Source: an uncultured Rhodocyclaceae bacterium
GTDB taxonomy: Bacteria > Pseudomonadota > Gammaproteobacteria > Burkholderiales > Rhodocyclaceae
Assembly (NCBI GenBank): GCA_934271525.1
Contig: CAKQRL010000009.1
Coordinates: 1 to 64,000 of the forward strand
Length of the DNA stretch: 64,000 bases
Direction of reading: 5' to 3'
Shown: in pieces, positions 27,089 through 34,370 of the stretch
How positions within the stretch are numbered: the stretch's first letter is position 1
Layout: the number at the start of each line of letters is the position of its first letter
Position numbers and translations under genes: made by a program
The notes under the pieces: model-generated
What the model saw: only the letters and a program-made list of their open reading frames with translations
Databases searched by the model: none
What the model was told of the DNA's origin: nothing

Positions 27089-27985
27089 ATGCCGTATTTG
27101 ATTTTTGTGACCTTTTTGTGGGCGTTTTCTTTTCCGTTGATTGGGTATTTTATCTCCGGTCAAATGGATGTGAATTTTGCCGCATTTTTTCGTGTGTTTT
27201 TGGCATTTTTGATTTTTCTGCCTTTTTTAAATTTTAAAATAAAAAATAGTTTTAAATTTAAATTGATGGGTATTGGCGCATTGCAAATTGGTATTATGTA
27301 TTTGTGTTATTACCGCGCCTTTGCGTTTTTAAGCGTCTCCGAAGTCGCTTTATTCACAATTTTCACGCCATTTTATGTTAGTTTAATTTATGATTTATTT
27401 TCAAAGCGTTTTCGCGCTTGGTATATTTTGAGTATTTTATTATGTGTTTTGGGTGCTGCTATTTTAAAATACGGCAAAATCAATGCGGATTTTTTAATCG
27501 GTTTTTTATGGGTGCAAGGTGCTAATTTTGTTTTTGGCGCTGGGCAGAGTTTATATAAGTTTTTAATGGAGAAAAATAAAACCGTTAAAGATATAAACAT
27601 TTTTGGTTATTTTCATTTGGGCGCGATGATTGTAACTGGAATAACTTTTTTAATGATTGGTGATTTTAATAATATCCCAAAAACATTTTCTTCTTGGGCG
27701 GTTTTAATTTATTTGGGCATTGTGGCATCGGGTATTGGTTATTTGTTGTGGAATAAAGGCGCGGTGTTGGTGGATTCTGGTTTTTTGGCGATTATGAACA
27801 ATGCTTTAATTCCTGCCGCCATTTTGGTGGATTTGATTTTTTATTATGCAGGATTTTCAAAAGCACAAAATATATTTGAAACTTTGGGTTATTTTAAAAT
27901 TTCAACGGGAATATTTTTAATGGGATTATCTTTATGGGTGCATCAAAAAATTATCAATTATTATGATAAAATAAAACAAGTTTAA
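27089..27985 (+). CDS. EamA/DMT family transporter
   Basis: A 298-residue inner-membrane protein with about ten transmembrane helices in two EamA repeats (first near residues 3–135, second near 145–285). Typical features are the early LWAFSFPLIGYFI, an ALFTIFTPFYVSLIYDL helix end, and SGIGYLLWNKG in the second repeat. The family exports or imports metabolites such as amino acids; the substrate is not deducible. It is 14 bp before the aldo/keto reductase gene. Confidence 0.85.
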   Translation: MPYLIFVTFLWAFSFPLIGYFISGQMDVNFAAFFRVFLAFLIFLPFLNFKIKNSFKFKLMGIGALQIGIMYLCYYRAFAFLSVSEVALFTIFTPFYVSLIYDLFSKRFRAWYILSILLCVLGAAILKYGKINADFLIGFLWVQGANFVFGAGQSLYKFLMEKNKTVKDINIFGYFHLGAMIVTGITFLMIGDFNNIPKTFSSWAVLIYLGIVASGIGYLLWNKGAVLVDSGFLAIMNNALIPAAILVDLIFYYAGFSKAQNIFETLGYFKISTGIFLMGLSLWVHQKIINYYDKIKQV

Positions 27986-27999
27986 AAAGGGAGAATTAT

Positions 28000-28938
28000 A
28001 TGAAAAAAATACAGCACACGCGCCGTGCTTTTTTAAAAAAAAGCGCCATTGGCGCGGGGCTTTGTTTTGCCTTGCCATTTTCGGCATTTTCTGCTGAAAC
28101 TGCTGAAAAAGTCGCCTTGCCAAACGCCGCAAGCATTCCAACGCTCACACTCAACAATGGCGTGGCAATGCCGTTGGCGGGCTTGGGCACTTATGGCTTA
28201 AAAGGCAAGGATGGGCAAAAGGCGATGGAAGCCGCCATTGCCACGGGTTATCGGCTCATTGATACGGCGCAAATGTATAGGAATGAAGACACCGTAGGCG
28301 CTGCCATCAAGGCTTCTGGCGTTTCTTTGCGCGAATTTTTCATCACTACCAAGTTGTCAAGCGACATGAATTTTGAAGAAACGCTCAAAAGTTTTGACGC
28401 ATCAATGGCGCGTTTGGGCTTGGAAGTTTTGGATTTGTTGTTGATTCATTCGGACTATCCACAAAGTGCGCAAATGTATCGCGCAATGGAAAAACTCTAC
28501 GATGAAAAACGTATTCGCGCGCTTGGCATCTCCAACTTCAAAGCGGAAAAATACACAGAATTTTTGAAAACTTGCCAAGTGGTGCCGGCGGTTAATCAAT
28601 GCCAAACGCACTTATTCCAGCAACAAAAACCCTTGCGGCAGGCAATGGCGCCGTATAAAACGGTATTGGAATCGTGGAGTCCTTTTATGGCGGGGCGGCA
28701 GCGCTTTTTTTCAAACGGCGTGTTGAACGAAGTTGCCGAAAAACATGCCAAAACGCCCGCACAAGTGGCGTTGCGTTTTTTGGTGGAGCAAAACATTGTG
28801 GTTATTCCCAAAACGGAAAAACCTGCGCGAATGAAAGAAAACTTGGCAATTTTTGATTTCAACTTGGATGATGACGACCGCGCACGCTTATCAGCGCTTG
28901 ATACCGGCAAAAGCGCTTTTGGTTGGGATGATGATTAA
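28000..28938 (+). CDS. Tat-exported aldo/keto reductase
   Basis: 312 residues. The N-terminus HTRRAFLKKSAIGAG followed by a hydrophobic stretch and SAFSA is a twin-arginine signal, so the folded enzyme is probably periplasmic. The AKR barrel shows the catalytic Asp/Tyr in LIDTAQMYRNED, Lys in TTKLSS and His in LLIHSDYP. The C-terminal NAD(P)H-binding segment VVIPKTEKPARMKEN is present. It resembles 2,5-diketo-gluconate reductases. GGGAGA precedes the ATG. An export signal on a nucleotide-dependent reductase is unusual. Confidence 0.85.
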   Translation: MKKIQHTRRAFLKKSAIGAGLCFALPFSAFSAETAEKVALPNAASIPTLTLNNGVAMPLAGLGTYGLKGKDGQKAMEAAIATGYRLIDTAQMYRNEDTVGAAIKASGVSLREFFITTKLSSDMNFEETLKSFDASMARLGLEVLDLLLIHSDYPQSAQMYRAMEKLYDEKRIRALGISNFKAEKYTEFLKTCQVVPAVNQCQTHLFQQQKPLRQAMAPYKTVLESWSPFMAGRQRFFSNGVLNEVAEKHAKTPAQVALRFLVEQNIVVIPKTEKPARMKENLAIFDFNLDDDDRARLSALDTGKSAFGWDDD

Positions 28939-28950
28939 ATTCAAAATAAA

Positions 28951-28976
28951 AATCCGCACAAGCTGCGGATTTTTTG
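28951..28976 (+). terminator. Intrinsic terminator after the aldo/keto reductase gene
   Basis: AATCCGCA and TGCGGATT form a stem around a 5-nt loop, followed by a T-run. Confidence 0.85.
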
Positions 28977-28982
28977 TTTTTA

Positions 28983-29014
28983 AAAAAAATCCACGGTTGA
29001 CCGTGGATTTTTTT
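28983..29014. terminator. Compact element, bidirectional terminator
   Basis: TCCACGGT and ACCGTGGA face each other across TG, flanked by A8 and T7. It separates convergent genes and duplicates the terminator 15 bp before it. Confidence 0.82.
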
Positions 29015-29028
29015 ATAAACTCAATTGC

Positions 29029-29829
29029 TCAAAAACTTTGTTCAATTCCCGCAACCACCCAACCGCCGCGGGTTTTGGCTTTGGTCATATGCCAAATTTC
29101 GCTAAACGGCTCGGCAGTGGCGTTTTTGTTTTCTTTGATTTTTCCGGAAAACAAAACGCTAACAATGTAGCGATCAGCTTCTTCGGTCACATCCAAAACT
29201 TCGGCGTTTAGATTCTGCACGTCTGTTTCTTGATGGGTGTTGCCGCGCTCATCCCAATCCATTTTGATTTCGGCAAAAACTTCGGGGGATACAAATTCGC
29301 GGATATCGGCGGCGTTCATCGCGTCATTAGCGGCTTGCAAGCGAATGAAGTTGACCTTGGCGTGCCGCACAAATTCTGCAGCGTTGAAGTTTTCAACCGT
29401 GGCAGAATTTGCGGGTTGCAAGTTTTCAAAAGGGCGTGCAGAAGCTTGCTGACCATTTGCCGCAAAGGCAAGCGCCTGCGGTTTTCGTTTTTTGGCGAAC
29501 ATGGAAAAAAGAAACACAGCACCACCAACCAAGAGCAAAATCAATAACACACTGCCAAAGCCTTCGCCTAGCCCCAAGTGCGAGGCAAGCATACCCAAGC
29601 CCAAACCAGCGGCTAATCCCGCCAAGGGCGCAGCCCAACCATTCTTGTTGGGTTGGGCGGCTGCTTGATTTTGTGATGGGGCTTGGCGCGTGGGCGATTT
29701 GGTGATATTGCGCTGCATTCCAAAGGAGCGCCCGCCGCCGATGCGGCGTGCTTCGGCGTCATCGGCTGTAAAAACCAAGGTCAAAAAACAGGTAAAAAAA
29801 GCAATGAAAATTTTTGGCATTTTTTTCAT
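29029..29829 (-). CDS. Tim44-like domain membrane protein
   Basis: A 266-residue protein with an N-terminal signal/transmembrane segment (IFIAFFTCFLTLVF), the motif RRIGGGRSFGMQR typical of bacterial Tim44-like proteins, a Gln/Ala/Pro linker, a glycine-rich membrane segment (about residues 80–125) and a C-terminal Tim44 domain (about 150–265). These proteins are found in many betaproteobacteria; their role is unresolved. The start at 29829 has GGAA upstream; an ATG four codons earlier is also possible. Confidence 0.82.
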   Translation of the reverse strand: MKKMPKIFIAFFTCFLTLVFTADDAEARRIGGGRSFGMQRNITKSPTRQAPSQNQAAAQPNKNGWAAPLAGLAAGLGLGMLASHLGLGEGFGSVLLILLLVGGAVFLFSMFAKKRKPQALAFAANGQQASARPFENLQPANSATVENFNAAEFVRHAKVNFIRLQAANDAMNAADIREFVSPEVFAEIKMDWDERGNTHQETDVQNLNAEVLDVTEEADRYIVSVLFSGKIKENKNATAEPFSEIWHMTKAKTRGGWVVAGIEQSF

Positions 29830-29858
29830 TTGTCGTTCCATTTTCAAAAAAAATTGTT

Positions 29859-29870
29859 GTGGACCGTGGA
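29859..29870 (-). repeat. Degenerate element arm between recB and the Tim44-like gene
   Basis: GTGGACCGTGGA differs from the consensus arm at one base. It lies just upstream of the Tim44-like gene. Confidence 0.55.
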
Positions 29871-29918
29871 TTATCGCAAAATTGCCGCCCCGATTTTGCA
29901 ACGTTTTGTAAGTGTTTT

Positions 29919-32900
29919 TTAGAAAATTTGATGAAGCGTTTTTAAGAAATCAACACTAGGTTCAAAATGATAAAAACCGCCCGTTTCAATATTTTCTGCA
30001 CCGCGCAAGAAATAATAAATGGCGCCGCCCATATGTTTTTGCGGATTATAATCTTTTAAGCGCAGTTTTAAAAAACGGTGCAGGGCGAGTAAATAAAGCG
30101 TCATTTGCAAATCGTAGCGGTGATTTAAAATGGTGGTTTGAATATTGTTGGTGTTGTAATCTTCAATATAATCGCCCAAACGGTTGGTTTTATAATCCAT
30201 AACATAATAGCGTCCGTTGTTTTCAAATGTTAAATCAATAAAACCTTTTAACATTCCGTTTAAATCGTTTTGATTCAAAAGCGGGCGAGGTTGTTTGGGA
30301 ATAATATTATCTATTATTAAATTATTTAAATTTTGAATGTTATCTGCTTTTTTTTCAACAGGGAAAATAAATTCCATTTCGGTTAAAATTTTTTGCGGAT
30401 TTAATTGTTGCAAGCTAGGCTGATTGTCAATGCGCAAGGGGTTTTTTATGATAATGTTAAACCATTTTTTAAAATCATCGGCATTGAGATTTTCAAATGT
30501 AAGCTCTTCTTTTAATTGAAATCCTTTTTTGGCGGATTTTTCAATTAAATCGTGAACAAAGGTGCCAAATGCCGCACCGCTTGGGAATGATTTTTCAATA
30601 GAAAATTCTTTTTTCGCGTTTTTTTCAATATTATCTATCACGTGAAAAGGCAGGTTATAAGTTAAAGCCGAGAAACTAGAAATAGTGTAATAATCATTTT
30701 TGTAATGTTGAATAGTGTGTGTGGTTTTAATAATATTATTTTCTTCAACTATTTCTATTGTTTTTTGTGGTTGAATTGGTGTTTGGTCTTCATCCAAAAC
30801 GGCATTGCCATTTTCTGCCCATTTTTGAATATTGTTATCTAATAAATGAAATAAGGCATTGTTTTCTTTGTATTCATATAAACCAACCCACAAGGCATAA
30901 CAAGCACGTGTTAAAGCCACATAAAGTTTGCGAATTTCTTCTAATAAATATTCTTGTTTAATATTTTCTTTTTTATTTTCTTCCCAAGCAATTTGAATGG
31001 CGTTATTTTCATCGTGGTAAAAGGATGGCAAATGAAATTGATCTTTGACGTTGGAGACAAAAGGCAAAAAAACAAGCGGGTATTCCAAACCTTTTGATTT
31101 GTGAATAGTAATTATTTTTACAATATTTTCATCGCTTTCCAAACGTATTAAATGATCTTGGGCAGATTGACTAATAACTACTGATTCGCCCGGATTGATT
31201 TTTAAACTTAAAAAATCCAACAATGCATGCGCGCTATTTAAATAAGCGCTTTCTTCTTCTAATAATTCTGCCAAATGGCGCGTGTCTGTTAAAATGCGCG
31301 TGCCGTCTGGGTGTGCTTGCAATTTTTGTGGGGTTTTAAAATCAAACAAAATTTGGTGAATGGTTGCCGCAATGCCGAATTTTTCCCAGTGTTGCGCATA
31401 GCCTTTGAATTGTTCCAAAAGTTTTTCTATGGCATTTTCGTTATTTTTAAAATTATAAATTGTTTCATAATCGGTTTTTAAAATATTGGTTAATAATGCA
31501 CCTTTGATTTTCCACTCATTGGGGTTTAAAATTGCATCCAAAATAATAAATAATTCTTTGGCGGTGTTTTGGGTATAAACCGATTGTTGTTCAGATAAAT
31601 ACGCCGATGGAATGCCAAACTTTTGCAAGGCTTTTTTAATAATCAATGCTTCTTTTGAAGTATTCACCAACACAGCGCAATCGGCAAGGGAAAATTTTCT
31701 TTCAGTATTAAAATAAACTTTATTTTTTGAATCAAACAATTCCGCAATTTTAAAAGCGCATTTTAAGGCGAGTTTTTCTAGCCAAATATCTTTATTTTCT
31801 TTTTCTTTTTCTTCCTTTTTCAAATGGAATATTTGAAAAGCAGGGTAGGGCTTATCATTTAAAAATAATTGTTCCTTTTTGCCTTGGGCGCTAACCGCTG
31901 AAAAAGGCAAACCATTTTTAAAACCAAAAGCGCCATTTTCTAAATTTTTTTCGGCATTTTCAAATAAAACATTGGATACAGCAATTACTTCTTTTGTGGC
32001 GCGGTAATTGGTGTTTAAGGTATAAATAGAATCTTTTAAACATTGCCGCACTTTTAAATAGGTATAAACGTCTGCACCACGAAAAGCGTAAATTGCTTGT
32101 TTAGGGTCGCCAATTAAAATAATTTTGGCGGTATTATTTTTATTTTCATAATCGTAAATTTTTTTAAAAATGGCGCATTGGATGGAATCGGTATCTTGAA
32201 ATTCATCAATTAAAGCAAAAGGAAATTGCGCACGCAACCATTCTACCATTTTTGGATTTTTTTCTAGCGCAGCATTGCATTCCAACAACAAAGAATTAAA
32301 ATCACAAGAAGATAATTTTTGTTGCGCTACTTTTATTTTTTGGCGAATATTTTTTGCCGCAAAATAAAATAAATTCTTTTGGAGTTCTAATTCCGCATTT
32401 TCTAGTTTATTTTTCCAATCTTCAAAAATTATAAAATCATTTAAACGAGGTTCATTTTCTTTCCAAATGTCTTTTAAAAAATCAAGGGTTAAATATTTTC
32501 CAAAAGATTTCCATTCCAGACTCGGAGTTTCACCGCTTTTTAATTCGTTAATAATTTTATCCAACATAGTAGTTTGTAATTTTTTGCCATTGAATTTCTT
32601 TTTTTCTTTGGATAAAATTAAAAAATCTATAAGATTATTTAAAAAACCTTGTTTTTCTGCAATTTCTTTTTGAACGTTTAGATAAACATTTTCATAATTT
32701 TTTAAGGATTCGGCAGATGTTGGAATATCAAAATTTAAGTCAATTTGATTTTCATTGATTAAAAATTTTATTTTTTCTAATAATTCCTTGGGTGATTTGA
32801 AAAATGTCAATAATTTTTCTGTTGCGCTTTCTGACAAAGGCGTTACGAACTCGCGCCAAAAGTTGCAGGCGGCAGCGCAACGGATTTGCGCGCCTTCTTC

Positions 32901-33338
32901 ATCATTGACAATTTTGAGTGAAAAGGGCGCACGCGCCGACAATGCCGCGCTTTTCAACACCGAAAAACACCACGCGTGAATGGTGTGAATGCGTGCTTCG
33001 TCCATCATTTGTGCGGCAAGGCGCAAGGTTTGTGCGTGGTTTTTGTGAGAATCTTTGGGGTATTGGGCTTTTAAGTTTTGCAAAAAATCATCGCCAAAAT
33101 CAGTGTTTTCAAAGGCGCTGGCGGCTTCAATCAAGCGTTCTCTGATGCGGTTTTTAAGCTCTTCGGTGGCTGCCTTGGTGAAGGTTAAAACCAAAATTTG
33201 ATTAGGCGACAATTTTTTTTCCACAATGGCGCGCACATAAAGCGCGGCGATGGTCCATGTTTTGCCTGTGCCGGCGGAGGCTTCAATTAAAGCGTGTTGG
33301 TTCAGCGGAAAAGTTAAAGGGTTGAGGATGCTTGCCAT
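29919..33338 (-). CDS. recB: Exodeoxyribonuclease V beta subunit (RecB-type helicase-nuclease)
   Basis: 1139 residues, close to E. coli RecB length. The UvrD-type helicase core begins with ASAGTGKTWTIAAL (Walker A) and has LIDEFQDTDSIQ (motif II) and HKSKGLEYPLVF (motif V region). The C-terminal nuclease has GMLKGFIDLTF and VMDYKTNRLG, the Asp and Asp-x-Lys metal site. RecBCD processes double-strand ends and can degrade foreign DNA. Neither recC nor recD lies next to it, so they must be elsewhere or the protein works with other partners. Confidence 0.9.
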   Translation of the reverse strand: MASILNPLTFPLNQHALIEASAGTGKTWTIAALYVRAIVEKKLSPNQILVLTFTKAATEELKNRIRERLIEAASAFENTDFGDDFLQNLKAQYPKDSHKNHAQTLRLAAQMMDEARIHTIHAWCFSVLKSAALSARAPFSLKIVNDEEGAQIRCAAACNFWREFVTPLSESATEKLLTFFKSPKELLEKIKFLINENQIDLNFDIPTSAESLKNYENVYLNVQKEIAEKQGFLNNLIDFLILSKEKKKFNGKKLQTTMLDKIINELKSGETPSLEWKSFGKYLTLDFLKDIWKENEPRLNDFIIFEDWKNKLENAELELQKNLFYFAAKNIRQKIKVAQQKLSSCDFNSLLLECNAALEKNPKMVEWLRAQFPFALIDEFQDTDSIQCAIFKKIYDYENKNNTAKIILIGDPKQAIYAFRGADVYTYLKVRQCLKDSIYTLNTNYRATKEVIAVSNVLFENAEKNLENGAFGFKNGLPFSAVSAQGKKEQLFLNDKPYPAFQIFHLKKEEKEKENKDIWLEKLALKCAFKIAELFDSKNKVYFNTERKFSLADCAVLVNTSKEALIIKKALQKFGIPSAYLSEQQSVYTQNTAKELFIILDAILNPNEWKIKGALLTNILKTDYETIYNFKNNENAIEKLLEQFKGYAQHWEKFGIAATIHQILFDFKTPQKLQAHPDGTRILTDTRHLAELLEEESAYLNSAHALLDFLSLKINPGESVVISQSAQDHLIRLESDENIVKIITIHKSKGLEYPLVFLPFVSNVKDQFHLPSFYHDENNAIQIAWEENKKENIKQEYLLEEIRKLYVALTRACYALWVGLYEYKENNALFHLLDNNIQKWAENGNAVLDEDQTPIQPQKTIEIVEENNIIKTTHTIQHYKNDYYTISSFSALTYNLPFHVIDNIEKNAKKEFSIEKSFPSGAAFGTFVHDLIEKSAKKGFQLKEELTFENLNADDFKKWFNIIIKNPLRIDNQPSLQQLNPQKILTEMEFIFPVEKKADNIQNLNNLIIDNIIPKQPRPLLNQNDLNGMLKGFIDLTFENNGRYYVMDYKTNRLGDYIEDYNTNNIQTTILNHRYDLQMTLYLLALHRFLKLRLKDYNPQKHMGGAIYYFLRGAENIETGGFYHFEPSVDFLKTLHQIF

Positions 33339-33362
33339 TGTGATTTTTCAAAAAAATAAAAC

Positions 33363-33397
33363 GTTGACCGTGGATTTTAAAATTTTCCACGGTCAAC
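33363..33397. repeat. Element arms in outward orientation upstream of recB
   Basis: GTTGACCGTGGA is followed after 11 bp by TCCACGGTCAAC. The order is reversed relative to all other pairs. It looks like the junction of two adjacent elements, with the AT centre outside. Confidence 0.8.
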
Positions 33398-33413
33398 GTC
33401 TTATTTTTTTTAA

Positions 33414-34139
33414 CTATTCTGTTTTGGGCGGTGAAGCGTTGGCAAGAGCAGCTTCGGCTTGGGTAAAATCTGCGCCCAAAATTTTCACTTCTTTTAAAGT
33501 GATCCACGCCACCAATTCCAAAATCAAGCTGATGCCATAAACAATTCCAGAAATTGCAGCCAACCATGCCGCAATCAAGCTGATGCCATAAACAATTCCA
33601 GAAATTGCAGCCAACCGTGCCGCAATTGTGATGTTGAAGGCAAAAATCCCAACGCTTGCAAAACTTAAAAATACACTCATCGCCCGACAAATAAAGCAGT
33701 GAAAAAAAAGCGCCACACCGCTGATGGTGCGCATTTCTTTGTAATATTTGTAAGCAAAATAAATGTTGCCGATGGTAAAAGCCATCACCAAAGAAACAGC
33801 AATCAAAGAGCCCAGTCCCCGTGGCCCAAGCAAAAACAAAAAAATACCGGGCAATTCGCTAAAAATGGCGCACAAACACATCAAAAAGCAAGACTTCAAC
33901 AAGCTAGGGCTTTGGGCGGCTTTGGCAAGGTTGGATGCGGCAACAACCATTAAAACCCATGCCGCAATTTTCAAAAAGCCGCCGCCAAACGTTGGAATCC
34001 AACCAAGCAATTTCCAACCAAGCAATGTGTCCAAAACTAAGGAAACAATGGTAATGATCCAACCAAGCAATGTGCCCAAAACTAAGGAAACAATGGCAAT
34101 GATTTTGCTGCGCTGGATGTGGTTTGAAGTTTTCATCAA
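33414..34139 (-). CDS. Membrane protein with in-frame tandem repeats, unknown function
   Basis: I do not recognise a family. It has 241 residues and about six hydrophobic segments. Near the N-terminus SLVLGTLLGW/SLVLDTLLGW repeats with a 15-residue period. Near the C-terminus ISGIVYGISL appears twice with a 17-residue period. Both repeats are exact multiples of three bases (45 and 51 bp), so copy-number change would lengthen or shorten membrane segments without a frameshift. It is upstream of recB with an outward element pair between. Confidence 0.6.
   Translation of the reverse strand: MMKTSNHIQRSKIIAIVSLVLGTLLGWIITIVSLVLDTLLGWKLLGWIPTFGGGFLKIAAWVLMVVAASNLAKAAQSPSLLKSCFLMCLCAIFSELPGIFLFLLGPRGLGSLIAVSLVMAFTIGNIYFAYKYYKEMRTISGVALFFHCFICRAMSVFLSFASVGIFAFNITIAARLAAISGIVYGISLIAAWLAAISGIVYGISLILELVAWITLKEVKILGADFTQAEAALANASPPKTE
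33522..33623. repeat. Two tandem 51-bp units inside the membrane-protein gene
   Basis: The units start at 33522 and 33573 and differ at one base. They encode the 17-residue repeat containing GIVYGISLIAAW-like sequence. They are not related to the dispersed 51-bp element. Confidence 0.85.
34014..34103. repeat. Two tandem 45-bp units inside the membrane-protein gene
   Basis: The units start at 34014 and 34059 with two differences, plus a 15-bp partial copy just to the left. They encode 15-residue repeats. Confidence 0.85.
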
Positions 34140-34226
34140 TCAAAATCATTCAAAAGTGTGCAAGTTTGACACATTTTTAATGTGGAAAGTTTGTGATTTT
34201 TTTTGTTTTTTTAAAAAACAAAATTT

Positions 34227-34238
34227 TCCACGGTCAAC
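34227..34238 (+). repeat. Left half-element upstream of ppdK
   Basis: A perfect TCCACGGTCAAC followed by T8GA4 and further T/A tracts; no right arm. It lies in the 231-bp AT-rich divergent gap before ppdK, where no other feature is evident. Confidence 0.72.
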
Positions 34239-34370
34239 GCTTATTTTTTTTGAAAATTTTTTGAAAAAAAGTTTAAAAATCAAAAAAAACCAACAATTTT
34301 TTCTTTACCAAAAGGGCAAGCTCGCTTAACCTTGCAAAGTTTTTTTGTCTTTTTCGGAGCGTTTTTGGTT

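Noticed and set aside
33522..33623. The 51-bp tandem unit in the membrane-protein gene as a copy of the dispersed element
   Set aside because: The length is the same by coincidence; the unit lacks TCCACGG arms and has unrelated sequence.
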